64,000 nt of DNA from Streptomyces marispadix (GCF_022524345.1 NZ_JAKWJU010000002.1:5060501-5124500), one strand, 5' to 3'. Shown: positions 17,073 through 25,849, counted from the first letter of the stretch. Translations and numbers: made by a program. The notes: generated by a model not told the origin, from the letters alone.

Positions 17073-18998
17073 GTGCCGCAGCCGTTCGACTCCGCGGTGG
17101 TGCGGGAATGGATCGCGTCCGCCCTGGACGCGGTCGGCGAAGGGCGTGCGGAGATCGACGCGATCAACGTCTTCCCGGTGGCCGACGGCGACACCGGCAC
17201 CAACCTCCACCGGACCCTGGACGCCGCCGCGCAGGCCCTCCACGGCGAACCGGACGGCGGCGCCGACGGCGCTTCCCGGCGGTCCGAGGAGCCGCCCGGC
17301 TCCGCGGCGCCCGCGCTGCGTGCCCTCGCCCGGGGTGCGCTGCTCGGCGCGTGCGGCAACTCCGGCACGATCCTGGCCCAGCTACTGCGCGGCATGGCCG
17401 AGGTCTACGGCGCGGACCAGGACGTGGACCCGGACGCGGACCGGGGCGCGGACCTCGACGTGGACCCCGACCTGGACCCGGACGCGAGGGATGCGGGCGG
17501 GGGTGCCGAAGTCCCGGGCGGGGGGCGGCTGTTGGCGGAGGCCCTCCGGCGGGCAGCCGAGTCCGCGTACGAGGCCGTCGCCCGGCCCGTCGAGGGCACG
17601 ATGCTCAGCGTCGCCACCGCGGCGGCCGAGGCCGCGGTGCGTACCGTCCGCGACGACCCGGGGGCGGACGCCGCCGCGGTCGCGCTCGCCGCTCACGACC
17701 GTTCGCGGGAGGCGCTGTCCGAGACCACGGACCAGCTCGATGTGCTGCGCCGTGCCGGTGTCGTGGACGCGGGCGGCAGCGGCCTGGTCGCCGTGCTCGG
17801 CGCGCTGGCCGACGCCCTCGCAGGCGGGGTCGCCGACGGCGGCGCCTCGCGGCGCGCACGCCGTACGGACGCACGCTCAGCGGGAACCGGCGGAGGCTCC
17901 GATTCCGAGGGCGGCCGGTCACCCGAGGGCGGCCGGTCACACGGCGTCGGCCGTTCGCCGGGCTCGGAGGCGGGCGACGCCGGGGACGGCGGCGGGGCGT
18001 ACGAGGTGATGTATCTGCTCGACGCCGACGACGGCGACGTCGCGGCCCTGCGGGAACGCCTCGACGAGTTGGGCGACTCGCTCGTCGTCGGCGGCGGTGA
18101 CGGCCTGTGGAGCGTCCATGTGCACGTCGACGACGCCGGAGCCGCGGTCGAGGCGGGCGTGGGCGCGGGCAGGCCGCACCGCATCCGCATCACCCACCTC
18201 ACGAGGGCCGCCACGGGCGAGCACTGCGCCCCTGAGCCCGCCGGGCACCCCGGGAGCGGGGCGGACGCCGAAGACCGCGAGGAGCCCCCACACGGCCGCG
18301 CCGTGGTGGCCGTGGTCAACGGCGACGGCCTTGCCGGGCTCTGCGAGGAGGCGGGCGCATCGGTCGTACGGGCCAAGGAATTGACCGGCGGCGAGCAGGG
18401 CGATGAGCGCGGGGAGGGCGGCGAGGGCCGCGACGGCGGACCTCTGACCGCCGTCGTGCGTGCGACCGGTGCGGCGGAGGTCGTGCTGCTGCCCAACGAC
18501 GGTGATCTGCACGCGGCGGCAGCACGTGCGGCCGAGGAGTCGCGTGCCGCCGTACCTGAGCTACGGGTGGCGGTCGTGCCGACCCGTGCGGCCGTGCAGG
18601 GCATAGCCGCGCTCGCCGTACACGATCCGGAACGCCGCTTCGACGACGACGTGGTCGCCATGACGAACGCGGCCGGTGCGACCCGTTACGGCGAAGTGGC
18701 CGTCGCCGAACGGCGGTTCTGGACCATGGCGGGCGTCTGCGAGGCCGGGGACGCGCTCGGTCTCGTGGAGGACGACGTGGTGGTGATCGGCGACGACGTC
18801 GCCGCGACGGCCGCGGAGGTGCTGGAGCGGATGCTCTCGGCGGGCGGCGAGCTGGTCACGCTCGTCGTCGGCGAACACGCGCCGCGCGGGCTCGCGGAGC
18901 GGCTGGAGGAGCAGGTGCGCAGCCGCCATCTCGCGGTCGACACGGTGGTCTACGAAGGCCGTGGGCACTCCTCGCTGCTGCTCATCGGCGTCGAGTGA
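17073..18998 (+). CDS. DAK2-domain protein (DhaL/FakA-like kinase component)
   Basis: 641 aa from GTG 17073, chosen for the strong GGAGG 11 nt upstream. N-terminal DhaL-type ATP-binding domain: INVFPVADGDTGTNLHRT (metal aspartates) at about residues 29-46, GARGNSG-like GACGNSGTILAQLLRG, and VVDAGGSGLVAVLGAL. The C-terminal half has the pattern of fatty-acid kinase FakA (VAVVNGDGL, VLLPNDGDLHAAAARA, DDVVVIGDD). In Firmicutes FakA with FakB phosphorylates exogenous fatty acids; no FakB gene lies nearby, so the substrate is open. Two low-complexity insertions: a Val-Asp-Pro-Asp repeat (about 115-145) and a Gly-Arg-Ser-rich linker (about 270-305). The gene stands before recG, as usual in actinobacteria. 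Confidence 0.9.
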   Translation: MPQPFDSAVVREWIASALDAVGEGRAEIDAINVFPVADGDTGTNLHRTLDAAAQALHGEPDGGADGASRRSEEPPGSAAPALRALARGALLGACGNSGTILAQLLRGMAEVYGADQDVDPDADRGADLDVDPDLDPDARDAGGGAEVPGGGRLLAEALRRAAESAYEAVARPVEGTMLSVATAAAEAAVRTVRDDPGADAAAVALAAHDRSREALSETTDQLDVLRRAGVVDAGGSGLVAVLGALADALAGGVADGGASRRARRTDARSAGTGGGSDSEGGRSPEGGRSHGVGRSPGSEAGDAGDGGGAYEVMYLLDADDGDVAALRERLDELGDSLVVGGGDGLWSVHVHVDDAGAAVEAGVGAGRPHRIRITHLTRAATGEHCAPEPAGHPGSGADAEDREEPPHGRAVVAVVNGDGLAGLCEEAGASVVRAKELTGGEQGDERGEGGEGRDGGPLTAVVRATGAAEVVLLPNDGDLHAAAARAAEESRAAVPELRVAVVPTRAAVQGIAALAVHDPERRFDDDVVAMTNAAGATRYGEVAVAERRFWTMAGVCEAGDALGLVEDDVVVIGDDVAATAAEVLERMLSAGGELVTLVVGEHAPRGLAERLEEQVRSRHLAVDTVVYEGRGHSSLLLIGVE

Positions 18999-19091
18999 GC
19001 CGGGCGTCCGCAGCGTGAGCAAGCCGGAACGGTATCCCGCCCGGGAGCGGGCACGTACGGGCACGTACACGATCGCCGTTCGTAGACGCGC

Positions 19092-19174
19092 AACCGCAAG
19101 GACGCGGAACGGAAGCACGCCGGAACCGCAAGGACGCCGGAACCGCAAGGACACCGGAATCGGAAGGACGCCGA
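19092..19174 (+). repeat. 17-bp tandem repeat upstream of recG
   Basis: Unit AACCGCAAGGACGCCGG: a clear copy at 19124-19140, a one-mismatch copy at 19141-19157, a decayed copy at 19158-19174, and a partial copy at 19092-19107. Lies in the 251-bp gap between the DAK2 gene and recG; no protein supported. Confidence 0.85.
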
Positions 19175-19249
19175 GCCGGAGAGCCCCCGGCGCACCGCAC
19201 ACGCGTAGATCCCACCCGGCCCCTCCGCCACACCCGTTCTGTCAGCGCG

Positions 19250-22200
19250 ATGGTGTGCAATGGGCTTGTGTCCGTGACGCTCGACGAATCCCTGAAGAAG
19301 CATCTGGGCGGCAGCACCGCGAAGGTGCTCGCCGAGCACCTCGACCTGCACACGGTCGGCGACCTCCTCCACCACTACCCCCGGCGGTACGAGGAGCGCG
19401 GCCAGCTCACGCGCCTCTCCGACCTCCCGCTGGACGAGCATGTGACGGTCGTCGCGCAGGTCGCCAAGTCCAGGGTGCATACGTACAACCGCGGCAAGGG
19501 GCAGCGCCTGGAGGTCGTTCTCACCGACGGCAGCGGCCAGTTGCAGCTCGTCTTCTTCGGACGGGGCGTCTACGCCCCGCAGAAGGACCTCCAGCCGGGC
19601 ACGCGGGCGATGTTCGCGGGCAAGGTCGGGATCTTCAACGGCCGCCTCCAGCTTGCCCATCCGCAGTACGAGAAGCTCGGCGCCGAAAGCGGAAGCGAGG
19701 ACGTCGACGCCTTCGCCAACAGGCTGATGCCGATCTATCCGGCAGTCGCGCAGATGGCGTCCTGGAAGATCGCCAAGGCGGTCGGCATGGTGCTCGCGTC
19801 GATGGAGGCCACCGGCTGGGACGGACTCGTCGACCCGCTGCCCCCGGCGGTACGGGAGGAGCGGCGGCTGATCACGCTGCCGGAGGCGTTCGAGAAGGTG
19901 CACAGGCCCCGCTCGAAGGCGGACGTCGCGGAGGCACGCGACAGGCTGAAGTGGGACGAGGCGTTCGTCCTCCAAGTCGCCCTCGCCAGGCGCAGGGTGG
20001 CCGAGGCACGGCTGCCCGCCGTCGCCCGCGTCCCCGTCGAAGGCGGCCTGCTGGACGCCTTCGACGCGAAGCTGCCGTTCACCCTCACCGAGGGGCAGCG
20101 CCACGTGAGCCGTGAGATCTTCGACGACCTCGCCGCCGAACACCCCATGCACCGCCTCCTCCAGGGCGAGGTGGGCTCCGGCAAGGCACAGCCGCTGGAC
20201 GCCCTCGTGCTCACCCCGGGCGGCTTCCGCGAGATGGGCCGTATCGAGGTCGGAGACGAGGTGATCACGCCCTCCGGGGAGCGGGCGCCGGTCGACGGAG
20301 TGTTTCCCCAAGGGGAGCGCGACGTCTGGCGGTTGACTCTCTCCGACGGCAGCAGCGTGGAGTGCGACGACGAGCATCTGTGGCTGGCGGGCACCGCCGG
20401 CGCCTGGCGCAGGGGAGAGGCGCCACGGGTGCTGACCACGCGGGAGATCCGTAACGACCTCGCCTCGGCGGGGGGTTCGCCGAAGTGGTGTCTCCCGCAG
20501 GCCGTTCCCGTGGATCTCGGCGCTCCCGCGCAGGCCGAAGGTGATCCGTACGCGACGGGCCGCAGGTGCGGCGGGCCCGGCAGGCACAGCCCTGTCCCGC
20601 GGGAGTGCAAGGAGGACTCCCTCAAGAACCGACTCGCCCTGCTCCAGGGCCTGTTGGACGCCGGTGCGGACGAGGAGCGTGCGCCCCGCGGGGTGGACGC
20701 GGGCGCAGAGGAGGAGCGCCCCGTGGTCTTCCGCTCGGCCTCACGGACCCTTGTGGAGGACGTGGCGTGGCTGGCCCGTTCGCTGGGAGGCCACGCGCGG
20801 ATCACGCCGGAGCGGCGCTCGGAGCCGCCCGTGCGCCCCGGCGGACACCCCGGTGAGCAGGACGCCGCACCGCCCGCCGGGCCTCCCGCCGAGTCACGAG
20901 TCGAGGTGCTGCTGCCCGCCGAGTACGCCCCGTTCCGTTCGCCGAGCCGCACGTCCGGCCGCGCAGGGCAGGCCACGGACCCCGAGTCGCTGCGCCGCCA
21001 TGTGCGGGCGGCCGAACCCGTGGGCCGCAAGCCCGTGCAGTGCATCAGCGTGCGCCACCCCGAACACGCCTATGTCACCGACCACTTCACGGTCACCCAC
21101 AACACCATGGTGGCCACCCGCGCGATGCTCAACGTCGTCGACGGCGGCGGCCAGGCGGCGCTCCTCGCGCCCACCGAGGTACTCGCCCAGCAGCACCACC
21201 GCTCCGTCACGGGCATGATGGGCGAGCTGGCCGAAGGCGGGATGCTCGGCGGCGCGGAGCAGGCCACGAAGGTCGTGCTGCTCACCGGCTCGATGGGTGC
21301 GGCGGCACGCCGCCAGGCCCTGCTGGACCTGGCCACGGGCGAGGCCGGCATCGTCATCGGCACCCACGCGCTCATCGAGGACAAGGTCCGCTTCCACGAC
21401 CTTGGTCTCGTGGTCGTCGACGAGCAGCACCGCTTCGGCGTCGAGCAGCGTGACGCCTTGCGGGGCAAGGGAGTTCAGCCGCCGCATCTGCTGGTGATGA
21501 CGGCCACGCCCATTCCCCGCACCGTCGCCATGACCGTCTTCGGCGACCTGGAGACCTCCGTACTGGACGAGCTTCCGGCGGGCCGTTCGCCCATCGCCAG
21601 CCACGTCGTGCCCGCGAGGGACAAGCCGCACTTCCTCGCCCGCACCTGGGAGCGCGTAAGGGAGGAGACAGAGGCCGGTCACCAGACGTATGTCGTCTGC
21701 CCCCGCATCGGCGACGAGGAGGAGCCCGCGGCGGGCAAGTCCTCCGGCGCCGAGGACGGGGACGACGCGGGGCGACCGCCGCTCTCCGTGCTCGACACGG
21801 TCGCCCGGCTGCGCGAGGGACCGCTGGCGGGGCTGCGCGTCGAGGCGCTGCACGGGCGGATGCAGCCCGACGCCAAGGACGAGGTCATGGGCCGCTTCGC
21901 CCGTGGCGAGGTCGACGTCCTCGTCGCCACGACCGTCGTCGAGGTCGGCGTCGACGTGCCCAACGCCACGGTCATGGTCGTCATGGACGCCGACCGCTTC
22001 GGCGTCTCCCAGCTCCACCAGCTACGCGGACGAGTCGGCCGAGGCTCCGCGGCGGGCCTGTGCCTGCTGGTCACGGAGGCACCGGAGGCGGGCCCGGCAC
22101 GGGCACGGCTGGAGGCCGTGGCGGGCACTCTCGACGGCTTCGAGCTGTCCCGCATCGACCTGGAGCAGCGCCGCGAGGGCGACGTGCTGGGGCAGGCGCA

Positions 22201-22387
22201 GTCGGGGGTCCGTACGTCGCTGAGGATGCTCGCGGTGATCGACGACGAGGAGATCATCGAGGCCGCACGCCAGGCCGCGAACTCCGTGGTCGCCGACGAT
22301 CCGGAGCTGGAGCGGCTGCCCGCACTGCGTACGGCGCTGTCGGCGCTCCTCGACGAGGAGCGCGAGGACTACCTGGACAAGGGCTGA
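19250..22387 (+). CDS. recG: ATP-dependent DNA helicase RecG, interrupted by an intein
   Basis: 1045-aa precursor from ATG 19250; a GTG at 19268 is equally possible and neither has a clear ribosome site. RecG reverses stalled replication forks and remodels Holliday junctions. The N-terminal wedge/OB part (DLLHHYPRRYEER, VAQVAKSRVHTYNRGKGQRLEV) is intact. The Walker A motif GEVGSGK is cut after its lysine (residue 312) by a 306-aa intein and resumes at TMVATRAML. Then come VVDEQHRFGVEQR (DEAD-like box), TATPIPRT, and C-terminal helicase motifs GRMQPDAKDEVMGRFARGE and QLRGRVGRG. Spliced length would be 739 aa, normal for RecG. Without splicing the P-loop would be destroyed, so activity depends on splicing. 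Confidence 0.97.
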   Translation: MVCNGLVSVTLDESLKKHLGGSTAKVLAEHLDLHTVGDLLHHYPRRYEERGQLTRLSDLPLDEHVTVVAQVAKSRVHTYNRGKGQRLEVVLTDGSGQLQLVFFGRGVYAPQKDLQPGTRAMFAGKVGIFNGRLQLAHPQYEKLGAESGSEDVDAFANRLMPIYPAVAQMASWKIAKAVGMVLASMEATGWDGLVDPLPPAVREERRLITLPEAFEKVHRPRSKADVAEARDRLKWDEAFVLQVALARRRVAEARLPAVARVPVEGGLLDAFDAKLPFTLTEGQRHVSREIFDDLAAEHPMHRLLQGEVGSGKAQPLDALVLTPGGFREMGRIEVGDEVITPSGERAPVDGVFPQGERDVWRLTLSDGSSVECDDEHLWLAGTAGAWRRGEAPRVLTTREIRNDLASAGGSPKWCLPQAVPVDLGAPAQAEGDPYATGRRCGGPGRHSPVPRECKEDSLKNRLALLQGLLDAGADEERAPRGVDAGAEEERPVVFRSASRTLVEDVAWLARSLGGHARITPERRSEPPVRPGGHPGEQDAAPPAGPPAESRVEVLLPAEYAPFRSPSRTSGRAGQATDPESLRRHVRAAEPVGRKPVQCISVRHPEHAYVTDHFTVTHNTMVATRAMLNVVDGGGQAALLAPTEVLAQQHHRSVTGMMGELAEGGMLGGAEQATKVVLLTGSMGAAARRQALLDLATGEAGIVIGTHALIEDKVRFHDLGLVVVDEQHRFGVEQRDALRGKGVQPPHLLVMTATPIPRTVAMTVFGDLETSVLDELPAGRSPIASHVVPARDKPHFLARTWERVREETEAGHQTYVVCPRIGDEEEPAAGKSSGAEDGDDAGRPPLSVLDTVARLREGPLAGLRVEALHGRMQPDAKDEVMGRFARGEVDVLVATTVVEVGVDVPNATVMVVMDADRFGVSQLHQLRGRVGRGSAAGLCLLVTEAPEAGPARARLEAVAGTLDGFELSRIDLEQRREGDVLGQAQSGVRTSLRMLAVIDDEEIIEAARQAANSVVADDPELERLPALRTALSALLDEEREDYLDKG
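20186..21103 (+). other. RecG intein, class 3 (WCT type), with degenerate LAGLIDADG region
   Basis: 306 residues between extein lysine (GEVGSGK) and extein Thr+1. First residue Ala1 (codon 20186); last two residues His305-Asn306 (codons 21098-21103). N-terminal blocks: ALVLTPGGFREMGRIEVGDEV (block A) and SDGSSVECDDEHLWLAG (block B, His64 and Trp66). C-terminal blocks: PVQCISV (block F, Cys286) and YVTDHFTVTHN (block G, Thr304). Ala1 with Trp66, Cys286 and Thr304 is the Trp-Cys-Thr signature of class 3 inteins, which start splicing from the block F cysteine. Between them lie relics of a homing endonuclease: LLQGLLDAGADEE (about 153-165), where the catalytic Asp of LAGLIDADG is Gly, and VVFRSASRTLVEDVAWLARSLGG. 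Much of the rest is Pro/Gly/Glu-rich. Confidence 0.93.
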
Positions 22388-22493
22388 CGGGACCGGCGGG
22401 CCGCTGCCCGCCGTGGGATCCTCGGTTCCGTCGGCGGACCGCGCCCCCCACTACCCCCCCCCGCACACCCCACCAGAGACGAAGGGCACTCCC

Positions 22494-23099
22494 ATGACGC
22501 GCGTGATCGCAGGAGCCGTCGGCGGACGGCGGCTGACCGTGCCGCCCGGCCAGGGCACGCGCCCCACCTCCGACCGTGCGCGCGAGGGGATGTTCTCAAG
22601 CTGGGAGGCCCAGTTGGGCGCCTCCGGCGCGGACGCCTGGCGCGGCAGACGCGTACTCGACCTCTACGGCGGTTCCGGAGCCGTCGGCCTGGAGGCGCTC
22701 TCGCGCGGCGCCGCGCACGTACTGCTCGTCGAGTCGGACGCCCGAGCCGCCCGCACCATCCGGCAGAACGTACGCGCCCTCGGGCTTCCCGGCGCCGAGG
22801 TGCGGCACGCGAAGGCCGAGCAGACCGTCGCGGGGCCCCCTCCCTCGGACCCGTACGACGTGGTCTTCCTCGACCCGCCGTACGCCATGACGGACGAACA
22901 CGTGCGCGAGATTCTGCTCACACTCCGCTCCGGGCACTGGCTGGCCGGCGAAGCGCTCGTCACCGTTGAGCGCAGTACTCGCGGCGGGTCGTTCCGCTGG
23001 CCGGAGGGGTTCGAGGGGCTCAGGTCCCGGCGCTACGGCGAGGGAACGCTCTGGTACGGTCGCGCCGCCGCAAGCGGAGGCGCCCCCACACCATGCTGA
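22494..23099 (+). CDS. rsmD: 16S rRNA (guanine966-N2)-methyltransferase
   Basis: 201 aa, ATG 22494. It methylates G966 of 16S rRNA. VIAGAVGGRRLTVP at the N-terminus, RPTSDRAREGMFS, the SAM loop VLDLYGGSGAVGLEALSRGA, and the catalytic DPPY in VVFLDPPYAM. Normal length. coaD follows directly, as in most bacteria. Confidence 0.95.
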   Translation: MTRVIAGAVGGRRLTVPPGQGTRPTSDRAREGMFSSWEAQLGASGADAWRGRRVLDLYGGSGAVGLEALSRGAAHVLLVESDARAARTIRQNVRALGLPGAEVRHAKAEQTVAGPPPSDPYDVVFLDPPYAMTDEHVREILLTLRSGHWLAGEALVTVERSTRGGSFRWPEGFEGLRSRRYGEGTLWYGRAAASGGAPTPC

Positions 23100-23152
23100 A
23101 CTCCGCGGACACCCCACAGACCCCCCAACGTCCGGAGAGCGAGGAACCACCA

Positions 23153-23632
23153 GTGCGTCGCGCAGTCTGTCCGGGATCCTTCGACCCCATCACCAACGGA
23201 CACCTCGACATCATCGCCCGCGCCTCCAAGCTCTACGACTCGGTCTACGTGGCCGTGATGATCAACAAGTCGAAGCGGGGGCTGTTCTCCGTGGAGGAGC
23301 GCATCGACCTCATCCACGAGGTCACCGCCGCCTTCGGCAACGTACGCGTGGAGGCGTTCCACGGACTCCTCGTCGACTTCTGCAAGGACCGCGACATCCC
23401 CGCCATCGTCAAGGGGCTGCGCGCCGTCTCGGACTTCGACTACGAGTTGCAGATGGCCCAGATGAACAACGGCCTCTCCGGCGTCGAGACGCTCTTCGTA
23501 CCTACCAACCCCACCTACAGCTTCCTCTCCTCCAGCCTCGTGAAGGAGGTCGCCACCTGGGGCGGCGACGTCTCCCACCTGGTGCCGGAGCCGGTGCAGC
23601 GGGCGCTGACGGCGCGGCTGGCGAAGCCCTGA
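23153..23632 (+). CDS. coaD: Phosphopantetheine adenylyltransferase
   Basis: 159 aa from GTG 23153 (the open frame reaches further upstream). Fourth step of coenzyme A synthesis: 4'-phosphopantetheine + ATP to dephospho-CoA. Nucleotidyltransferase motif GSFDPITNGHLDII (TxGH type), VKGLRAVSDFDYELQMAQMN, and the second ATP motif TYSFLSSSLVKEVA. Family length. Confidence 0.96.
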   Translation: MRRAVCPGSFDPITNGHLDIIARASKLYDSVYVAVMINKSKRGLFSVEERIDLIHEVTAAFGNVRVEAFHGLLVDFCKDRDIPAIVKGLRAVSDFDYELQMAQMNNGLSGVETLFVPTNPTYSFLSSSLVKEVATWGGDVSHLVPEPVQRALTARLAKP

Positions 23633-23726
23633 GCGCCGTGTCGAGCGCTCCACCGGCCGGGCCCGCGATCGCCGAGTAGGGCCATCCGCTGTCGAGTCGA
23701 GCGCCACTGGCCGTACAGTCACTTCC

Positions 23727-24896
23727 GTGGACGTTCAGCAGAAACTCGACGAGATCGTGACGGCGGTGGACAGCGCTCGCGCGATGCCCATGTCGGCGTC
23801 GTGCGTGGTGAACCGGGCCGAACTGCTCGCCATGCTCGAAGAAGTGCGCGAAGCACTGCCCGGTTCGCTCGCACAGGCGGAGCAACTGCTCGGCGGGCGC
23901 GACCAGATGGTCGCCGAGGCTCAGGCCGAGGCGCAGCGGATCATCGAATCCGGGCACGCGGAGCGCGGTTCGCTGGTCTCCGGCACGGAGGTGGTCCGCC
24001 AGGCGCAGGCCGAGGCCGAACAACTCCTGGCCCAGGCACGCCAGGAGGCGGCGGAGATCCGCGCCGAGGCCGACGACTACGTCGACAGCAAGCTCGCCAA
24101 CTTCGAAGTCGTGCTGAGCAAGACGATCGACTCGGTCGAGCGCGGCCGCGAGAAGCTGCTCGGCAGCGGACCGGGCTCCGAGGAGTGGAACGAGGAGTAC
24201 GCCGAGGACGCTCCCGAACGCTCCACCGATCCGCAGGAGTTGAGGGACCGGGCCGACAACTACGTGGACGCCAGGCTCGGTTCGGTCTCCGCGGTGCTCT
24301 CCAAGACGCTGGAGGCCGTGGGCAGGGGCCGCTCCAAGCTGCTCGGCCACCGTCCGTCCGACGAACTGGGAGCACACATGGCGGCACAGGACGCCGCCGA
24401 GCAGAGCGTGCACACCAGCGACGCGGACTTCATGGCCGACCTGGCCGCCCTCGGCCAGGGCCAGAGCCCGCCCGCGGCACCGGCACCCCCGGCGCCCGTC
24501 CCGCAGGCTCCCGCACAGCCCGGCTACGAGCCCGTCGCGAGCGGCGCCGATCCGTACGCCGCACAGGCGCAGCAGGCGCAGCAGGACGCGTACTACGGCG
24601 GTCAGGACGCCTACGCCTACCAGCAGCAGCAATACGCCTACTACGGCCAGCAGCAGCCCGATCCGTACTACGCGCAGCAGGCCCAGCTCCAGCAGGGCCA
24701 GACCTACGGCGGCCACCCGCAGGCGCACCCCCAGAACCACCCACAGGCCCACGGCGGGCAGCAGCTCGACGAGACCAGCTTCTTCGACACGAGCATGATC
24801 GACCTGGACCAGGTGCGCGAGTACGAGGCCCGCCACGGCGCCTCACCGGGAGGCCCGGGGAACGGGCACGGCCAGGGCTACGGCCAGGGCGGCTGA
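23727..24896 (+). CDS. DivIVA-like coiled-coil cell division protein
   Basis: 389 aa, GTG 23727; a -10-like TACAGT ends 9 nt before the start, so the mRNA may be leaderless. Residues 1-230 are helical coiled coil: MDVQQKLDEIVTAVDSARAMPMSASCVVNRAELL, AEAQAEAQRIIES, RQAQAEAEQLLAQARQEAAEIRAEADDYVDSKL, and a second RADNYVDARLGSVSAVLSKTLEAVGRGR that repeats an earlier VDSKLANFEVVLSKTIDSVERGR. It resembles the ATP-synthase-b/DivIVA type annotated as a cell division initiation protein upstream of yceD-rpmF-rnc in Streptomyces. The C-terminal about 130 residues are Gln/Tyr/Ala/Pro-rich, disordered, ending in a conserved TSFFDTSMIDLDQVREYEA peptide. Confidence 0.85.
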   Translation: MDVQQKLDEIVTAVDSARAMPMSASCVVNRAELLAMLEEVREALPGSLAQAEQLLGGRDQMVAEAQAEAQRIIESGHAERGSLVSGTEVVRQAQAEAEQLLAQARQEAAEIRAEADDYVDSKLANFEVVLSKTIDSVERGREKLLGSGPGSEEWNEEYAEDAPERSTDPQELRDRADNYVDARLGSVSAVLSKTLEAVGRGRSKLLGHRPSDELGAHMAAQDAAEQSVHTSDADFMADLAALGQGQSPPAAPAPPAPVPQAPAQPGYEPVASGADPYAAQAQQAQQDAYYGGQDAYAYQQQQYAYYGQQQPDPYYAQQAQLQQGQTYGGHPQAHPQNHPQAHGGQQLDETSFFDTSMIDLDQVREYEARHGASPGGPGNGHGQGYGQGG

Positions 24897-25027
24897 GACG
24901 GCCGGATCTCGATTGGGCCGCTGCGCGACGGTCCAGTATCCTGGCTCTTCGGTCACGCGCACATGGCGATGACTGCTGTCCGGAGATCCACCGCCGGGCG
25001 GCGCCGCACCGTAGAAAGCAGGAAGTT

Positions 25028-25654
25028 CTGAACGCCCGCCTCGACCCCCGAGCCCCCCTCGTGTTCGACACACGGGAGCTGGGGCGGCGGCCTGGCGCGA
25101 TGAAGGAGCTCTCCCGCTCGGTGAAGTCTCCCGGCGACCTCGGAGTCGAGGTCATCGGGGTTCCCGACGGCGCGACGATCGAGCTCGACCTCCGTCTGGA
25201 GTCGGTCATGGAGGGGGTGCTCGTCACGGGCACCGCCCGTGCGCCGCTCAAGGGGGAGTGCGTAAGGTGTCTGGAGCCGCTGGAGCAGGAATGCGTGGCG
25301 GACTTCCAGGAGTTGTTCTCCTATCCCGACGCCGACGACCGGAGCCGCCCCACGGCGGAAGCCGGCGACGACGCCGAGGAGGAGGACACATTCTCCATCG
25401 AGGGCGACTGCTTCGACCTCGAACCCGTGCTGCGGGACTCGGTGGTGCTGGCACTGCCGTTGCAGCCGGTGTGCCGGGAAGACTGCCCCGGGCTGTGCGC
25501 CACATGCGGCGCACGTCTGGCGGACGACCCGGGACACGATCACGATGACGCCGTCGACATCCGTTGGGCGGCACTGGAGGGACTCGCCGAATCCATGAAG
25601 GACGGCGAGAAGGACGCGCCCCGCGAAGCCGGGGATGACTCACAGGAGAAGTAG
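25028..25654 (+). CDS. YceD/DUF177 family protein (23S rRNA accumulation factor)
   Basis: About 208 aa. It ends 2 nt before the rpmF start, the standard yceD-rpmF pair. DUF177 proteins are linked to 23S rRNA or L32 handling in bacteria and chloroplasts. Features: [20 protein letters not shown] at the N-terminus, [10 protein letters not shown] and [22 protein letters not shown] giving a zinc-type cysteine set. The start is a problem: homologues begin just before LNARLDPR, but the codon here is CTG (25028), 5 nt after AGGA; the next ATG in frame (25100) would remove the conserved N-terminus. Confidence 0.85.
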   Translation: MNARLDPRAPLVFDTRELGRRPGAMKELSRSVKSPGDLGVEVIGVPDGATIELDLRLESVMEGVLVTGTARAPLKGECVRCLEPLEQECVADFQELFSYPDADDRSRPTAEAGDDAEEEDTFSIEGDCFDLEPVLRDSVVLALPLQPVCREDCPGLCATCGARLADDPGHDHDDAVDIRWAALEGLAESMKDGEKDAPREAGDDSQEK

Positions 25655-25656
25655 CC

Positions 25657-25830
25657 GTGGCTGTTCCGAAGCGGAAGATGTCGCGCAGCAACACGCGCCA
25701 CCGCCGGTCGCAGTGGAAGGCTGCGGTCCCCACCCTGGTGAAGTGCGAGCGCTGCCAGGAGCCCAAGCAGCAGCACATCGCGTGCCCGAACTGCGGCACC
25801 TACAACAAGCGACAGGTCCTCGAGGTCTGA
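25657..25830 (+). CDS. rpmF: 50S ribosomal protein L32, zinc-ribbon form
   Basis: 57 aa, GTG 25657 with AGGAGAAG upstream. Begins [20 protein letters not shown], the family signature; CERC and CPNC form the zinc ribbon. Directly after yceD and before rnc. Confidence 0.96.
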   Translation: MAVPKRKMSRSNTRHRRSQWKAAVPTLVKCERCQEPKQQHIACPNCGTYNKRQVLEV

Positions 25831-25849
25831 TCGGCTGGTGACAGGCTCC

